Source: DASSQJ01 sp963730165 (GTDB lineage: Bacteria > Actinomycetota > Actinomycetes > Actinomycetales > Dermatophilaceae). From it: a stretch of DNA of 64,000 nucleotides. The stretch is taken from the NCBI GenBank assembly GCA_963730165.1, contig CAVSQS010000002.1, positions 248,001 to 312,000 of the forward strand, given 5' to 3'. The notes beneath the pieces are model-generated. The model did no database searches. It had not been told where the DNA came from and worked only from the letters and a program-made list of their open reading frames with translations. Of the stretch, positions 56,982 through 64,000 are shown one piece after another (within the stretch, counting starts at the first letter, position 1; every line of letters begins with the position of its first letter). The position numbers and the translations under genes are program-made.

Positions 56982-58037
56982 TCAGCCCTCGAGCGCGACA
57001 GGTGTCCAGGTGCGCTGGAGGACCTCGGTGAGCGCGGGGTCGAGGGCGTCGCGCCACGCCGTGTAGTTGTGCAGGTCCGCGACCTCCCGGTAGTGGACCT
57101 CGTGCCCCGCCCGGCGCAGCGCGGCGGCCATGTCGCGGTTGTTGGCGACGTTCTCCTCGCGCGCCCCACACGTCAGACCGATGACGAGGTGGTGGTCGTG
57201 GTGGCGGGTGTCGAGCACCTGCTGGACCGCCCTCGAGATCCTCCCGAAGTACGGGAAGTCGCTCTCGGCGTCGTCGTGGCGGACCTGGAAGAAGGACCCG
57301 GACTGGGCGAGCACCCCGCCGACGCGCGGGGCGGCCAGGAGGCCGAGGAGCAGCGCGGTGAGCCCGCCGAGGCTGGCCCCCATGACGACGACGGGACCGG
57401 CCACCGGGAACCGGTCACCCAGTCGGTCCAGGCCCGCCTCGGCCACGGTGCGCAGGTAGCGTGGCGATCCGGAGTACCAGGCGTCGCGCAGGACCGGGTG
57501 GGCGAGGGCGACGCGGTGGGGAGGCAGGGTGCCCGCCGCCACGAGCGCACCGCAGTAGGTCGTCAGCGAGGCGAGCAGGTCGTACTCGGGGCCGTCGTGG
57601 ACGAGCAGCAGCGGAGCGGGGGTCGCGTCGTCGAGCCCGTCGGGGCACCAGACCGTGACCGGCACGTCGTCGGCCGTCTCGCCGGCCACCGCCATCGGCT
57701 CGTGGCGTCCCCTGACCGTCGGCGCGGTGAGCCACCACGGCGGCAGGTAGCCGGGCAGCTCGAGCACCGAGCGTTCACCGAACGCGGTCGACACGGTGGC
57801 GGGGTTGCCCGGGTCGAGCACGCGCTCGGTGTGCGCGGCGCGTCGCACCTCGAAGCGGTACTCGAGCCGGGCGAGCGGAGGACGGGGCACGTCCACCACC
57901 CAGCCGTTGGCCTCGCGCCGCAGCTCGCGCGGCCCGGCGACCGCCCGGTCGCACTCGAGGGCCACCCCCGTGACGGTGGGGTCCTCGTCCTCGAAGCGGA
58001 ACCGCAGGTGCGTGTCGAGGAGCTTCGCCGGGGCCAC
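56982..58037 (-). CDS. Enterochelin-esterase-like alpha/beta hydrolase
   Basis: A 351-residue protein: an N-terminal immunoglobulin-like domain (1-105) followed by an esterase-D/Fes-type hydrolase domain. The Ser nucleophile is Ser222 in VMGASLGGLTALLLG, VHDGPEYDL is the conserved strand region, and the His is probably in DLHNYTAWRDAL. Fes-type enzymes cleave ester bonds of siderophore trilactones, but nothing here shows a siderophore. GTG 58037 lies 2 bp after the YbbN-like stop, so co-transcription is likely. Confidence 0.85.
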   Translation of the reverse strand: MAPAKLLDTHLRFRFEDEDPTVTGVALECDRAVAGPRELRREANGWVVDVPRPPLARLEYRFEVRRAAHTERVLDPGNPATVSTAFGERSVLELPGYLPPWWLTAPTVRGRHEPMAVAGETADDVPVTVWCPDGLDDATPAPLLLVHDGPEYDLLASLTTYCGALVAAGTLPPHRVALAHPVLRDAWYSGSPRYLRTVAEAGLDRLGDRFPVAGPVVVMGASLGGLTALLLGLLAAPRVGGVLAQSGSFFQVRHDDAESDFPYFGRISRAVQQVLDTRHHDHHLVIGLTCGAREENVANNRDMAAALRRAGHEVHYREVADLHNYTAWRDALDPALTEVLQRTWTPVALEG

Positions 58038-58039
58038 CG

Positions 58040-59035
58040 TCAGAACAGGGCGCTCATCAGGGCGGTGCGCCCCTTGCGGACCCGCTCGTCGTGGCTGCCG
58101 ACGACCGTGAACAGCTCGAGGAGACGCGTCCGGACCCGGTCGCGCTCCTCGCCCGAGCTCGCGCGGACGAGATCGAGCAGTCGGGTGAAGGCGTCCTCGA
58201 CGTGGCCGCCGAGCAGGTCGAGGTCGGCGACGAGGAACGCGGCGTCGAGGTCGGTGGGGTCGGCCGCCGCCGCCTCGCGGGCAGCAGCCAGGTCCGCACC
58301 CCGGGTGCGCTCGAGCAGGCGCACCTGGGCGAGCCCTGCCTCGGCCTCGGCGTCCTTCGGGTCGGCGGCGAGGGCCTTCTCGTAGGCCGCGACCGCGGCG
58401 TCGAGGTCTCCGCGCTCGATGGCGTCGAAGGCCTCCTGGTGCAGCGGGGACAGCTCCTCCTCGGCCTCCTCCTCGCCACCCGGGACCGGGCCGAGGTCGA
58501 CCCGGCCGGTGATCCCGTTCTGGACCGCCGCCTGGAGCAGCTGGTCGACCGCGAGCCGGATCTGGTCCTCGGGGGCCACCCCGGGGAACAGCGGGACCGG
58601 CTGCCCCTGGAGCAGCCCGAAGGTGGCAGGGACGGTCGGCTGGCCGAACGCCTGCTGGAGCAGCGGGGAGAAGGCCTGGAGCAGCTCCGGTGAGGCGCTG
58701 AGGTCGGCGGTGAGGACGAGCACCCGGCCACCCTGACCGGCCGCAACCCGGACCACGGAGTCGACGAGCTGACGGGTCTGCGCGTGGGCGGAGGACCAGA
58801 GCACCAGCACCCCCGCGACCTGGACGGTCCGGCTGAGCGCCTGCTGGAGGTTGGCCGCCGTCACCTCGACGACGAGGCCCTCGGGGACGCGTGCCGGCTC
58901 CGGAGGAGTCTGGCCGGGCACCGACCCGGCGGGCATCCCGCTCCCCGAGGTCGCCGACGACGGCGCGGTCATCGCCGAGACGGACGACAGGTCGACGGCT
59001 CCATGGGTCCCGGCGGGCGGCGGTGTCTCGCTCAT
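58040..59035 (-). CDS. Thioredoxin-like/TPR protein, YbbN (CnoX) family
   Basis: A 331-residue protein: a Pro/Ser-rich N-terminus (1-50), a thioredoxin-like domain (about 55-165), an acidic linker (GGEEEAEEELS), and TPR-like helices (195-331; FDAIERGDLDAAVAAYEKALAADP). The thioredoxin active site CxxC is missing: the segment reads LWSSAHAQTRQ and the protein has no cysteine there. It is therefore a binding/co-chaperone type rather than a reductase. ATG 59035 has GAGGAAG upstream. Confidence 0.88.
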   Translation of the reverse strand: MSETPPPAGTHGAVDLSSVSAMTAPSSATSGSGMPAGSVPGQTPPEPARVPEGLVVEVTAANLQQALSRTVQVAGVLVLWSSAHAQTRQLVDSVVRVAAGQGGRVLVLTADLSASPELLQAFSPLLQQAFGQPTVPATFGLLQGQPVPLFPGVAPEDQIRLAVDQLLQAAVQNGITGRVDLGPVPGGEEEAEEELSPLHQEAFDAIERGDLDAAVAAYEKALAADPKDAEAEAGLAQVRLLERTRGADLAAAREAAAADPTDLDAAFLVADLDLLGGHVEDAFTRLLDLVRASSGEERDRVRTRLLELFTVVGSHDERVRKGRTALMSALF

Positions 59036-59080
59036 GGGTGCGATTCTTCCTCAGGCTCGGGGCGGCGTGCCGCCGGGGTG

Positions 59081-60088
59081 TCAGGATCCCTTGCCGCTGA
59101 CGAGCAGCTCGCTCGCGCCGATGACCCGGACCTTGCCCTGCGTCGGCACGACGAGCACGACCGGCTCGTGACTGATGAGCCGCACGGACGACTTCACCTT
59201 CTTCTTGCCGACGAGCTTGGCGTACTCAGGCGGCAGGACCAGCTCCTTGGCCCCCTTGGCGACCTTGATCGTGTCGACGCGCCGGAGCAGCCCGAAGGCG
59301 ACGACGCCACCGTTGGCGAGGCGGAAGGCGACCGCGTCGTCGAGCCGCGGCTGATGGACCTGGGTGAGGGTCCCGAGCTTCTTCAGCGCCTTGGTCTGTG
59401 CCTTCGCGGACGTGCGCAGCGCCTCGGAGAAGGCGTCGTCGGTGGCCACCTGGTCCGAGGTCTTCGGCTTCGGGTAGGCGATGGCGGCGGCGTACGCGGC
59501 GAACGCCTTGTCCGGCGGCATGACGACGGCCTCCCCGTCGGTGACGTCGACGAACGGTGCGCCCATCCGCTCGGCCCCGACGGCGGGCAGCTCGGCACCG
59601 CCGAGCATGGGGACCGACTCGGCGATGGTGAAGGGCGCCTGCGGTGTCCCCGAGACCATGACGTGGAGGTACTGGGTGTTCGTCGTCTCGTCGAGGGTCG
59701 TCGCGAGGATGGCGCGGGGCCACCCGCGACCCCGGCTCTGCGCGACGACGGTCGGCTCCGGCTCCTTGGCGAGCTCCGCCGGGGCGTCCTCGGCGAGGCC
59801 ACGCTCGGCGGCGGCGTCGGCCAGGGTCAGCGCGTCTCCGGAGAGGACCTCGGCCCGCGCCTTCTTCCCCTCCTCGCCCTTGAGCGCAGCGGCCGCACGA
59901 GCGCTGGAGAGCAGGCGGGCGGCGATGACGGTCGCGCCCTCGGTGTCGAGGGGAGCGGCGGAGGTGTCCTCGGCAGGAGCGGGGTGCAGGCCGACGAGGG
60001 CGTCGGTGGCGCCGCAGCCGGTCAGGGCCAGGGCGGCGGCGAGGACGGTGGCGGCGGCGCCGGCGCGGCGGGTGGTCCGTCGGCTCAC
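59081..60088 (-). CDS. Hypothetical lipoprotein
   Basis: A 335-residue secreted lipoprotein. The signal peptide is SRRTTRRAGAAATVLAAALAL with lipobox LTGC near 24-27. The mature domain has ISHEPVVLVVPTQGKVRVIGASELLV at the end and no enzyme motif that I recognise. GTG 60088 overlaps the upstream membrane-protein stop by 4 bases, so the two are coupled. It is 45 bp upstream of the YbbN-like gene on the same strand. The pair may form an envelope complex. Confidence 0.7.
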   Translation of the reverse strand: MSRRTTRRAGAAATVLAAALALTGCGATDALVGLHPAPAEDTSAAPLDTEGATVIAARLLSSARAAAALKGEEGKKARAEVLSGDALTLADAAAERGLAEDAPAELAKEPEPTVVAQSRGRGWPRAILATTLDETTNTQYLHVMVSGTPQAPFTIAESVPMLGGAELPAVGAERMGAPFVDVTDGEAVVMPPDKAFAAYAAAIAYPKPKTSDQVATDDAFSEALRTSAKAQTKALKKLGTLTQVHQPRLDDAVAFRLANGGVVAFGLLRRVDTIKVAKGAKELVLPPEYAKLVGKKKVKSSVRLISHEPVVLVVPTQGKVRVIGASELLVSGKGS

Positions 60089-60810
60089 GGCGTGGCCTCC
60101 TTCGTGGTCGTGGGGTCGGGGCGCTCGGCGTCGGTCGGTGCCTCCGGCGGCATGTCGCCGCCGTCGGAGTCGTCGGTCACCGGGGCGCGGTCCGGGGTCG
60201 GCGCGGTGCCGACGCCCCGCCGGTGGCGGGGCCAGAGCACGACGAGGCCGACGACGAGGAGGAAGAGGCCGACGAGCGCCGCGACGACCGCCTCCACGAA
60301 CCACGTCTTGTCGCTCACGGTCATCGTCACGCTCCGGAGGGTGCCGCCCTCGGCCGTGATGACCGCGGTCTCGGGCGCCTCGGCCTGCGCGACCGTCATC
60401 GTCACCGGGCCGGCGGCGTCGTCCTGGTTGCGCCAGAGCTCGGCACTCGTGAGGTCGACGGGGTCACCGCTCCCCCGGGTCGCCGTGAGCAGGGACCAGT
60501 CGCCCACCGACACGCCGGTGACCTCCACGTGTCGGGAGTCGCCGAGCACGGCGGTGGCGTCGGAGGGGTTCGCCAGCGCCATCCAGACCCGACCGCCGTC
60601 GCTGGGTGTCGCCGTGATGGTCACGTCCGCGTCGACGCGGTTGAGCACGTCCGGGCGGAGGACGACGACGTCCGTCGTGTCGGTCGACACGGTGAAGGTC
60701 GCCGTCCCGGACCCCCCGAGCTGGACCGCGAACCAGACGCCCACGACGGCGAGCGCCAGCCCGGCGAGGGCCAGGGCCGCGCCGACGGCGCGCGTGACGA
60801 TGGGGAGCAT
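60085..60810 (-). CDS. Hypothetical membrane protein with extracellular domain
   Basis: A 241-residue protein with helices near the N-terminus (VGAALALAGLALAVVGVWFAVQL, about 10-32) and the C-terminus (VVAALVGLFLLVVGLVVLW), flanking a beta-rich extracellular domain of about 135 residues. A basic stretch (PRHRR) and an acidic Pro/Thr-rich cytoplasmic tail end it. ATG 60810 is set by GGAGG upstream. No family recognised. It is the first gene of the leftward cluster and coupled to the lipoprotein gene. Confidence 0.7.
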   Translation of the reverse strand: MLPIVTRAVGAALALAGLALAVVGVWFAVQLGGSGTATFTVSTDTTDVVVLRPDVLNRVDADVTITATPSDGGRVWMALANPSDATAVLGDSRHVEVTGVSVGDWSLLTATRGSGDPVDLTSAELWRNQDDAAGPVTMTVAQAEAPETAVITAEGGTLRSVTMTVSDKTWFVEAVVAALVGLFLLVVGLVVLWPRHRRGVGTAPTPDRAPVTDDSDGGDMPPEAPTDAERPDPTTTKEATP

Positions 60811-60942
60811 GACGGGGGGTTTCCTCCGGGATCTGCGGGCACACGAGCTGCGCGCCCGGGACAGGGCTGCCTTCCACCATGACAAACGGGAGGCCCTGAC
60901 GACAAATCCCCGCCAGCCGGATGCGTGAGCGGAGTCACGTCC

Positions 60943-61458
60943 TCAGGGCAGGAAGTCGCGGGCCGACGCGCGCACCTCGCGCAGCAGGGCGAAGAGGGTC
61001 TCGTGCTGTGCGGCGTCGAGCATCCCGAGCCCGAACTCGGCCTCCTCGAGGTCGGCCGTCACCGCCTCCATCGCCACCATGCCCGCGTCGGTGATCACGG
61101 CGAACGCGCCGCGGCGGTCGCGCGGGTTCGGCACCCGCTCGACGAACCCCTGGGCGACGAGGCGCTGCACGATGTTCGTCGCGCTCGTCGGATGGACCAT
61201 GAGGCGCTCCCCGATCCGCGACATGGAGAGGCGGCCCTCGCGGCTGAAGGCGAGCAGGACGAGCGCCTCGTACCGGGCGAAGGTGAGGCCGTGCCGGCCC
61301 GCGATCGCGTCGAACCGGCCGAGGAGCAGCTGCTGGACCCGCATCAGCGACGTCGCCGTCGCCATCTCCTCGGCCCGCGCGCCCTCCCCCCAGCGAGCCA
61401 CCCACAGCTCCCGCGCCCGCTCGATCGGGTCGAAGGGGAGGCGGACCGGCTCGCTCAC
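60943..61458 (-). CDS. MarR-family transcriptional regulator
   Basis: A 171-residue winged-helix regulator. The helix-turn-helix is LSMSRIGERLMVHPTSATNIVQRL and the wing is VERVPNPRDRRGAFAVITDAG. Flanking helices form the dimer. GTG 61458 gives the N-terminus VSEPVRLPFDPIERAREL. It is divergent from the beta-PGM/GH65 operon, with 97 bp between starts, and may regulate it or itself. MarR control of a disaccharide phosphorylase operon would be uncommon. Confidence 0.87.
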   Translation of the reverse strand: MSEPVRLPFDPIERARELWVARWGEGARAEEMATATSLMRVQQLLLGRFDAIAGRHGLTFARYEALVLLAFSREGRLSMSRIGERLMVHPTSATNIVQRLVAQGFVERVPNPRDRRGAFAVITDAGMVAMEAVTADLEEAEFGLGMLDAAQHETLFALLREVRASARDFLP

Positions 61459-61510
61459 ACCGAGCACCGTAACGGAGCCCGACCCGGCCCCGGGCGCCAC
61501 GCCGGTGGGC

Positions 61511-61548
61511 GGGCGTGCGTTGCCCACGCCCCGCGGGGTCCCTACCGT
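61511..61548 (+). promoter_or_regulatory. Promoter of beta-PGM/GH65 operon with overlapping inverted repeat
   Basis: TTGCCC (61520-61525), a 17-bp spacer and TACCGT (61543-61548) form a good promoter. Transcription would start at or next to the GTG at 61556, so the mRNA is probably leaderless. GGGCGTG-N7-CACGCCC (61511-61517 and 61525-61531) overlaps the -35 and could be the MarR operator. Confidence 0.5.
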
Positions 61549-61555
61549 GGGGCGG

Positions 61556-62296
61556 GTGAACGCCTCGAGGCCCCTGGCGTGGGACGACGTCCGTGCGGTG
61601 CTCTTCGACCTCGACGGCGTGCTGACCCCCACCGCCGTCGTGCACATGGCCGCCTGGTCGCGGATGTTCAACGACTACCTCGAGGGGGCCGACGTCGAGG
61701 GCGCCGACACCTCTCCGTACACCGACGCCGACTACTACGCGCACGTCGACGGCAAGCCCCGCTACGACGGCGTGGCCGACTTCCTTCGCTCGCGGGGCAT
61801 CGAGCTGCCGTACGGGTCGCCGGCCGACCCACCGGGCGCCGAGACGGTCTGCGGTCTCGGAAACCGCAAGAACGACGCCTTCAACGCCGTCCTCGAACGC
61901 GACGGCGTCCAGGCGTACCCGGGCTCGGTCGCCCTCCTCGATGTCCTGCGCGACCTGGCCATCCCCCTCGCGGTCGTCTCGTCCTCGAAGAACGCCCCTG
62001 CCGTGCTGGCCGCCGCGGGCCTTGCGGACCGGTTCGTCAGCGTCGTCGACGGCCGGGTCGCCGGCGCCCTCGGGCTGCCCGGCAAGCCGGCGCCGGACAC
62101 CTTCCTCCACGCCGCGCGCGAGTGCGGCGCCTCCCCCGCGGACGCCGTCGTCGTCGAGGACGCGGTCTCCGGGGTGCAGGCCGGGGCGTCCGGGGGCTTC
62201 CGGGCCGTCGTCGGCGTCGACCGCGGGGCCGGCCGGGACGCCCTCGTCGGCGCAGGCGCGACGGTCGTGGTCTCCGACCTGCGGGAGCTCGCGTGA
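61556..62296 (+). CDS. Beta-phosphoglucomutase family HAD hydrolase
   Basis: A 246-residue HAD enzyme. Motif I is VLFDLDGVLTPT (nucleophile Asp, acid/base Asp two residues later), with a helical cap (YLEGADVEGAD, GNRKNDAFNAVL). Motif II is VVSSSKN, the Lys is in GLPGKPAPDTFL, and the C-terminal acidic motif is VVEDAVSG. It should isomerise beta-glucose-1-phosphate to glucose-6-phosphate. The next gene, GH65, makes beta-glucose-1-phosphate, and the two overlap by 4 bases, so they form one pathway. Confidence 0.9.
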   Translation: MNASRPLAWDDVRAVLFDLDGVLTPTAVVHMAAWSRMFNDYLEGADVEGADTSPYTDADYYAHVDGKPRYDGVADFLRSRGIELPYGSPADPPGAETVCGLGNRKNDAFNAVLERDGVQAYPGSVALLDVLRDLAIPLAVVSSSKNAPAVLAAAGLADRFVSVVDGRVAGALGLPGKPAPDTFLHAARECGASPADAVVVEDAVSGVQAGASGGFRAVVGVDRGAGRDALVGAGATVVVSDLRELA

Positions 62297-64000
62297 GGAC
62301 CGGTCCGGTCCCCGCGGACCCGATGGACCGCACCCGCTTCCCCGTCGACCCCTGGCGGCTCGTCGAGGTCGACCCCGACCTGGGCGACCTCGGTGTCACC
62401 GAGACCCTCTTCACGGTGGCGAACGGCTACATCGGCATGCGCGGCAACCCCGAGGAGGGCCGCGAGGCGCACGAACACGGCACCTTCGTCAACGGCTTCC
62501 ACGAGACCTGGCCCATCCGCCACGCCGAGGCCGCCTACGGCTTCGCCCGCACCGGGCAGACCATCGTCAACGTCCCCGACGCCAAGCTCATGAAGCTCTA
62601 CGTCGACGACGAGCCGCTCGTCATCGGCATGGCCGACCTCGAGGAGTACGAGCGCAGCCTGGACTTCCGCGACGGCATCCTGCGTCGGTCGCTGCTGTGG
62701 CGGACCCCGTCGGGCAAGCGGGTCCGCGTGGAGTCGACCCGCATGGTCTCGATGACACAGCGGCACCTGGCCCTGCTCACCCTGGACGTGACGATGCTCG
62801 ACGGCGACGCGCCCGTCGTCATCTCCTCCCAGCTGCTCAACCGCCAGGACGGCGAGGACGAGTACCACGCCCCGGCCCAGTCCAAGGTCGCCATGGTCGA
62901 CCCACGCAAGGCGAGCGGGTTCGAGGACCGGGTCCTGCTCTCACGGCACCACTCGGCGACCGAGAAGCGGATGGCCCTCGGGTACCGGTGCGCCAACTCG
63001 GGGATGACCGTGGCGGTGGCCGCCGACCACCGGGTGCGGACACCGGACTACAACGAGGTCGTCCTGCGCGACGAGCCGGACCTGGCGAAGATGGTCGTGC
63101 GGGTCGACGCGCGGGCCGGGAACACGATCCGGCTGGAGAAGCTCCTCGCCTACCACACCTCCCGCAGCCTGCCGGTGCGCGAGCTGACCGACCGGTGTGG
63201 TCGCACCCTCGACCGTGCCGACCGGCACGACGTGCCGCACTACCGGGCCGAGCAGCGGGCCTGGTACGACCGGTTCTGGGCGAGCTGCGACGTCGAGATC
63301 GACTCCCACGAGCGCGACACGGCCGCGGTCCAGCAGGCCATCCGGTTCAACCTCTTCACCCTGGCCCAGGCCAGCGCCCGCTCCGACCAGCTCGGGGTCC
63401 CGGCGAAGGGGGTGACCGGCTCCGGCTACGAGGGCCACTACTTCTGGGACAGCGAGGTCTACGTCGCCCCGTTCCTCACCTACACCCAGCCGGACACCGC
63501 GCGGAACCTCCTGCTGTTCCGCAGCCGGATGCTGCCCGCGGCGCGCGAGCGGGCCAAGGAGATGTCGCAGCGGGGGGCCGTCTACCCGTGGCGGACGATC
63601 AACGGCGAGGAGGCCTCGGCCTACTACGCGGCCGGCACCGCACAGGTGCACATCGACGCCGACATCGTCCATGCCCTGGTCAAGTACGTCGCGGCGACCG
63701 GCGACGACGGCTTCCTCGTCCGACACGGGCTGGCCATGCTCGTCGAGACCGCCCGGATGTACACCGACCTGGGCTTCTGGCGCAGCAACGGGAGCCCGAG
63801 CTTCCACATCCACGGCGTCACCGGTCCCGACGAGTACACGACCGTCGTCAACAACAACCTCTTCACCAACGTCATGGCCCGCTTCAACCTCGAGCAGGCG
63901 GCCGACGCCGTCGGACGAGTGCGCGAGGAGCACCCGGAGGAGTTCGCGCGCCTCGCCGAGCGGCTCGACCTGCGCGACGGGGAGGTCGAGGAGTGGCGGC
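62293..64000 (+). CDS. GH65 disaccharide phosphorylase (3' end outside window)
   Basis: The first 569 codons of a GH65 protein, which is usually about 750-850 residues; it runs off the right edge. The N-terminal beta domain (ETLFTVANGYIGMRGNPEEG) is followed by the helical barrel: GYEGHYFWDSEVYVAPF, NGEEASAYYAAGTAQ and GVTGPDEYTTVVNNN, whose Glu is the likely general acid. These enzymes phosphorolyse maltose, trehalose or kojibiose to beta-glucose-1-phosphate; the exact substrate cannot be fixed. GTG 62293 overlaps the HAD stop; ATG 62323 is an alternative. Confidence 0.9.
   Translation, partial: MRTGPVPADPMDRTRFPVDPWRLVEVDPDLGDLGVTETLFTVANGYIGMRGNPEEGREAHEHGTFVNGFHETWPIRHAEAAYGFARTGQTIVNVPDAKLMKLYVDDEPLVIGMADLEEYERSLDFRDGILRRSLLWRTPSGKRVRVESTRMVSMTQRHLALLTLDVTMLDGDAPVVISSQLLNRQDGEDEYHAPAQSKVAMVDPRKASGFEDRVLLSRHHSATEKRMALGYRCANSGMTVAVAADHRVRTPDYNEVVLRDEPDLAKMVVRVDARAGNTIRLEKLLAYHTSRSLPVRELTDRCGRTLDRADRHDVPHYRAEQRAWYDRFWASCDVEIDSHERDTAAVQQAIRFNLFTLAQASARSDQLGVPAKGVTGSGYEGHYFWDSEVYVAPFLTYTQPDTARNLLLFRSRMLPAARERAKEMSQRGAVYPWRTINGEEASAYYAAGTAQVHIDADIVHALVKYVAATGDDGFLVRHGLAMLVETARMYTDLGFWRSNGSPSFHIHGVTGPDEYTTVVNNNLFTNVMARFNLEQAADAVGRVREEHPEEFARLAERLDLRDGEVEEWR

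Overview
This is a GC-rich window (roughly 70% or more by eye) with dense genes, many GTG starts and many 4-base stop/start overlaps. It looks like an actinobacterial chromosome, most likely a Micrococcales genome of the Intrasporangiaceae/Dermatophilaceae type. Part of the backbone follows the order known from Mycobacterium: etfB-etfA-iscS-mnmA-core MetE-like-ligA-gatC-gatA-gatB. I see no tRNA, rRNA, insertion sequence, prophage gene or CRISPR array, and no gene-free stretch above 300 bases. The lineage is inferred from composition and gene order only.

Layout. (1) 1-8.2 kb: the 5' end of ilvD, an MMPL exporter divergent from a MarR regulator, a zinc alcohol dehydrogenase, a SixA-like phosphatase, and gatCAB. 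(2) 8.2-23.2 kb: ligA, then a galactoside-use island (GH36 alpha-galactosidase, two ABC permeases, a Tat-type sugar-binding lipoprotein, divergent GH42 beta-galactosidase and a DeoR regulator), an adenosine-specific kinase-like protein, an acyltransferase, an acyl-CoA ligase and two membrane proteins. (3) 23.2-36.6 kb: a core MetE-like protein, a DUF1272/flavin split-barrel fusion divergent from a MocR regulator, DUF5995, pirin, an alpha/beta hydrolase, mnmA, iscS, etfA/etfB, DUF2254, enoyl-CoA hydratase and YbjN. (4) 36.6-50.4 kb: a glycogen/trehalose block with glgX, an FMN 2-hydroxy acid oxidase, glgP, and the full GlgE pathway operon glgE-treS-maltokinase-glgB. (5) 50.5-52.7 kb: a small sulfur operon (DsrE-like, TusE/DsrC-like, SQR-like flavoprotein). 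(6) 52.8-60.8 kb: pgm, then a probable leftward transcript with membrane protein, lipoprotein, YbbN-like protein, two esterases, an ATP-grasp ligase and rhodanese. (7) 61-64 kb: MarR, a beta-phosphoglucomutase-like HAD phosphatase, and a GH65 phosphorylase cut by the window edge.

Carbon-storage logic. TreS turns trehalose into maltose, maltokinase makes maltose-1-phosphate, GlgE extends alpha-glucan, GlgB branches it, GlgX debranches it, GlgP releases glucose-1-phosphate, and Pgm links that to glucose-6-phosphate. The GH65/beta-PGM pair at the right edge is a second phosphorolytic disaccharide route. A perfect 16-bp palindrome over the glgP promoter and a tandem TGTTTGGTT repeat upstream of the galactoside genes are the clearest regulatory signals.

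The best candidates for undescribed biology are the ATP-grasp plus two-esterase cassette (54.9-58.0 kb), the SQR/TusE/DsrE-like operon with its dyad-rich promoter, and the DUF1272-flavin fusion facing a MocR regulator.
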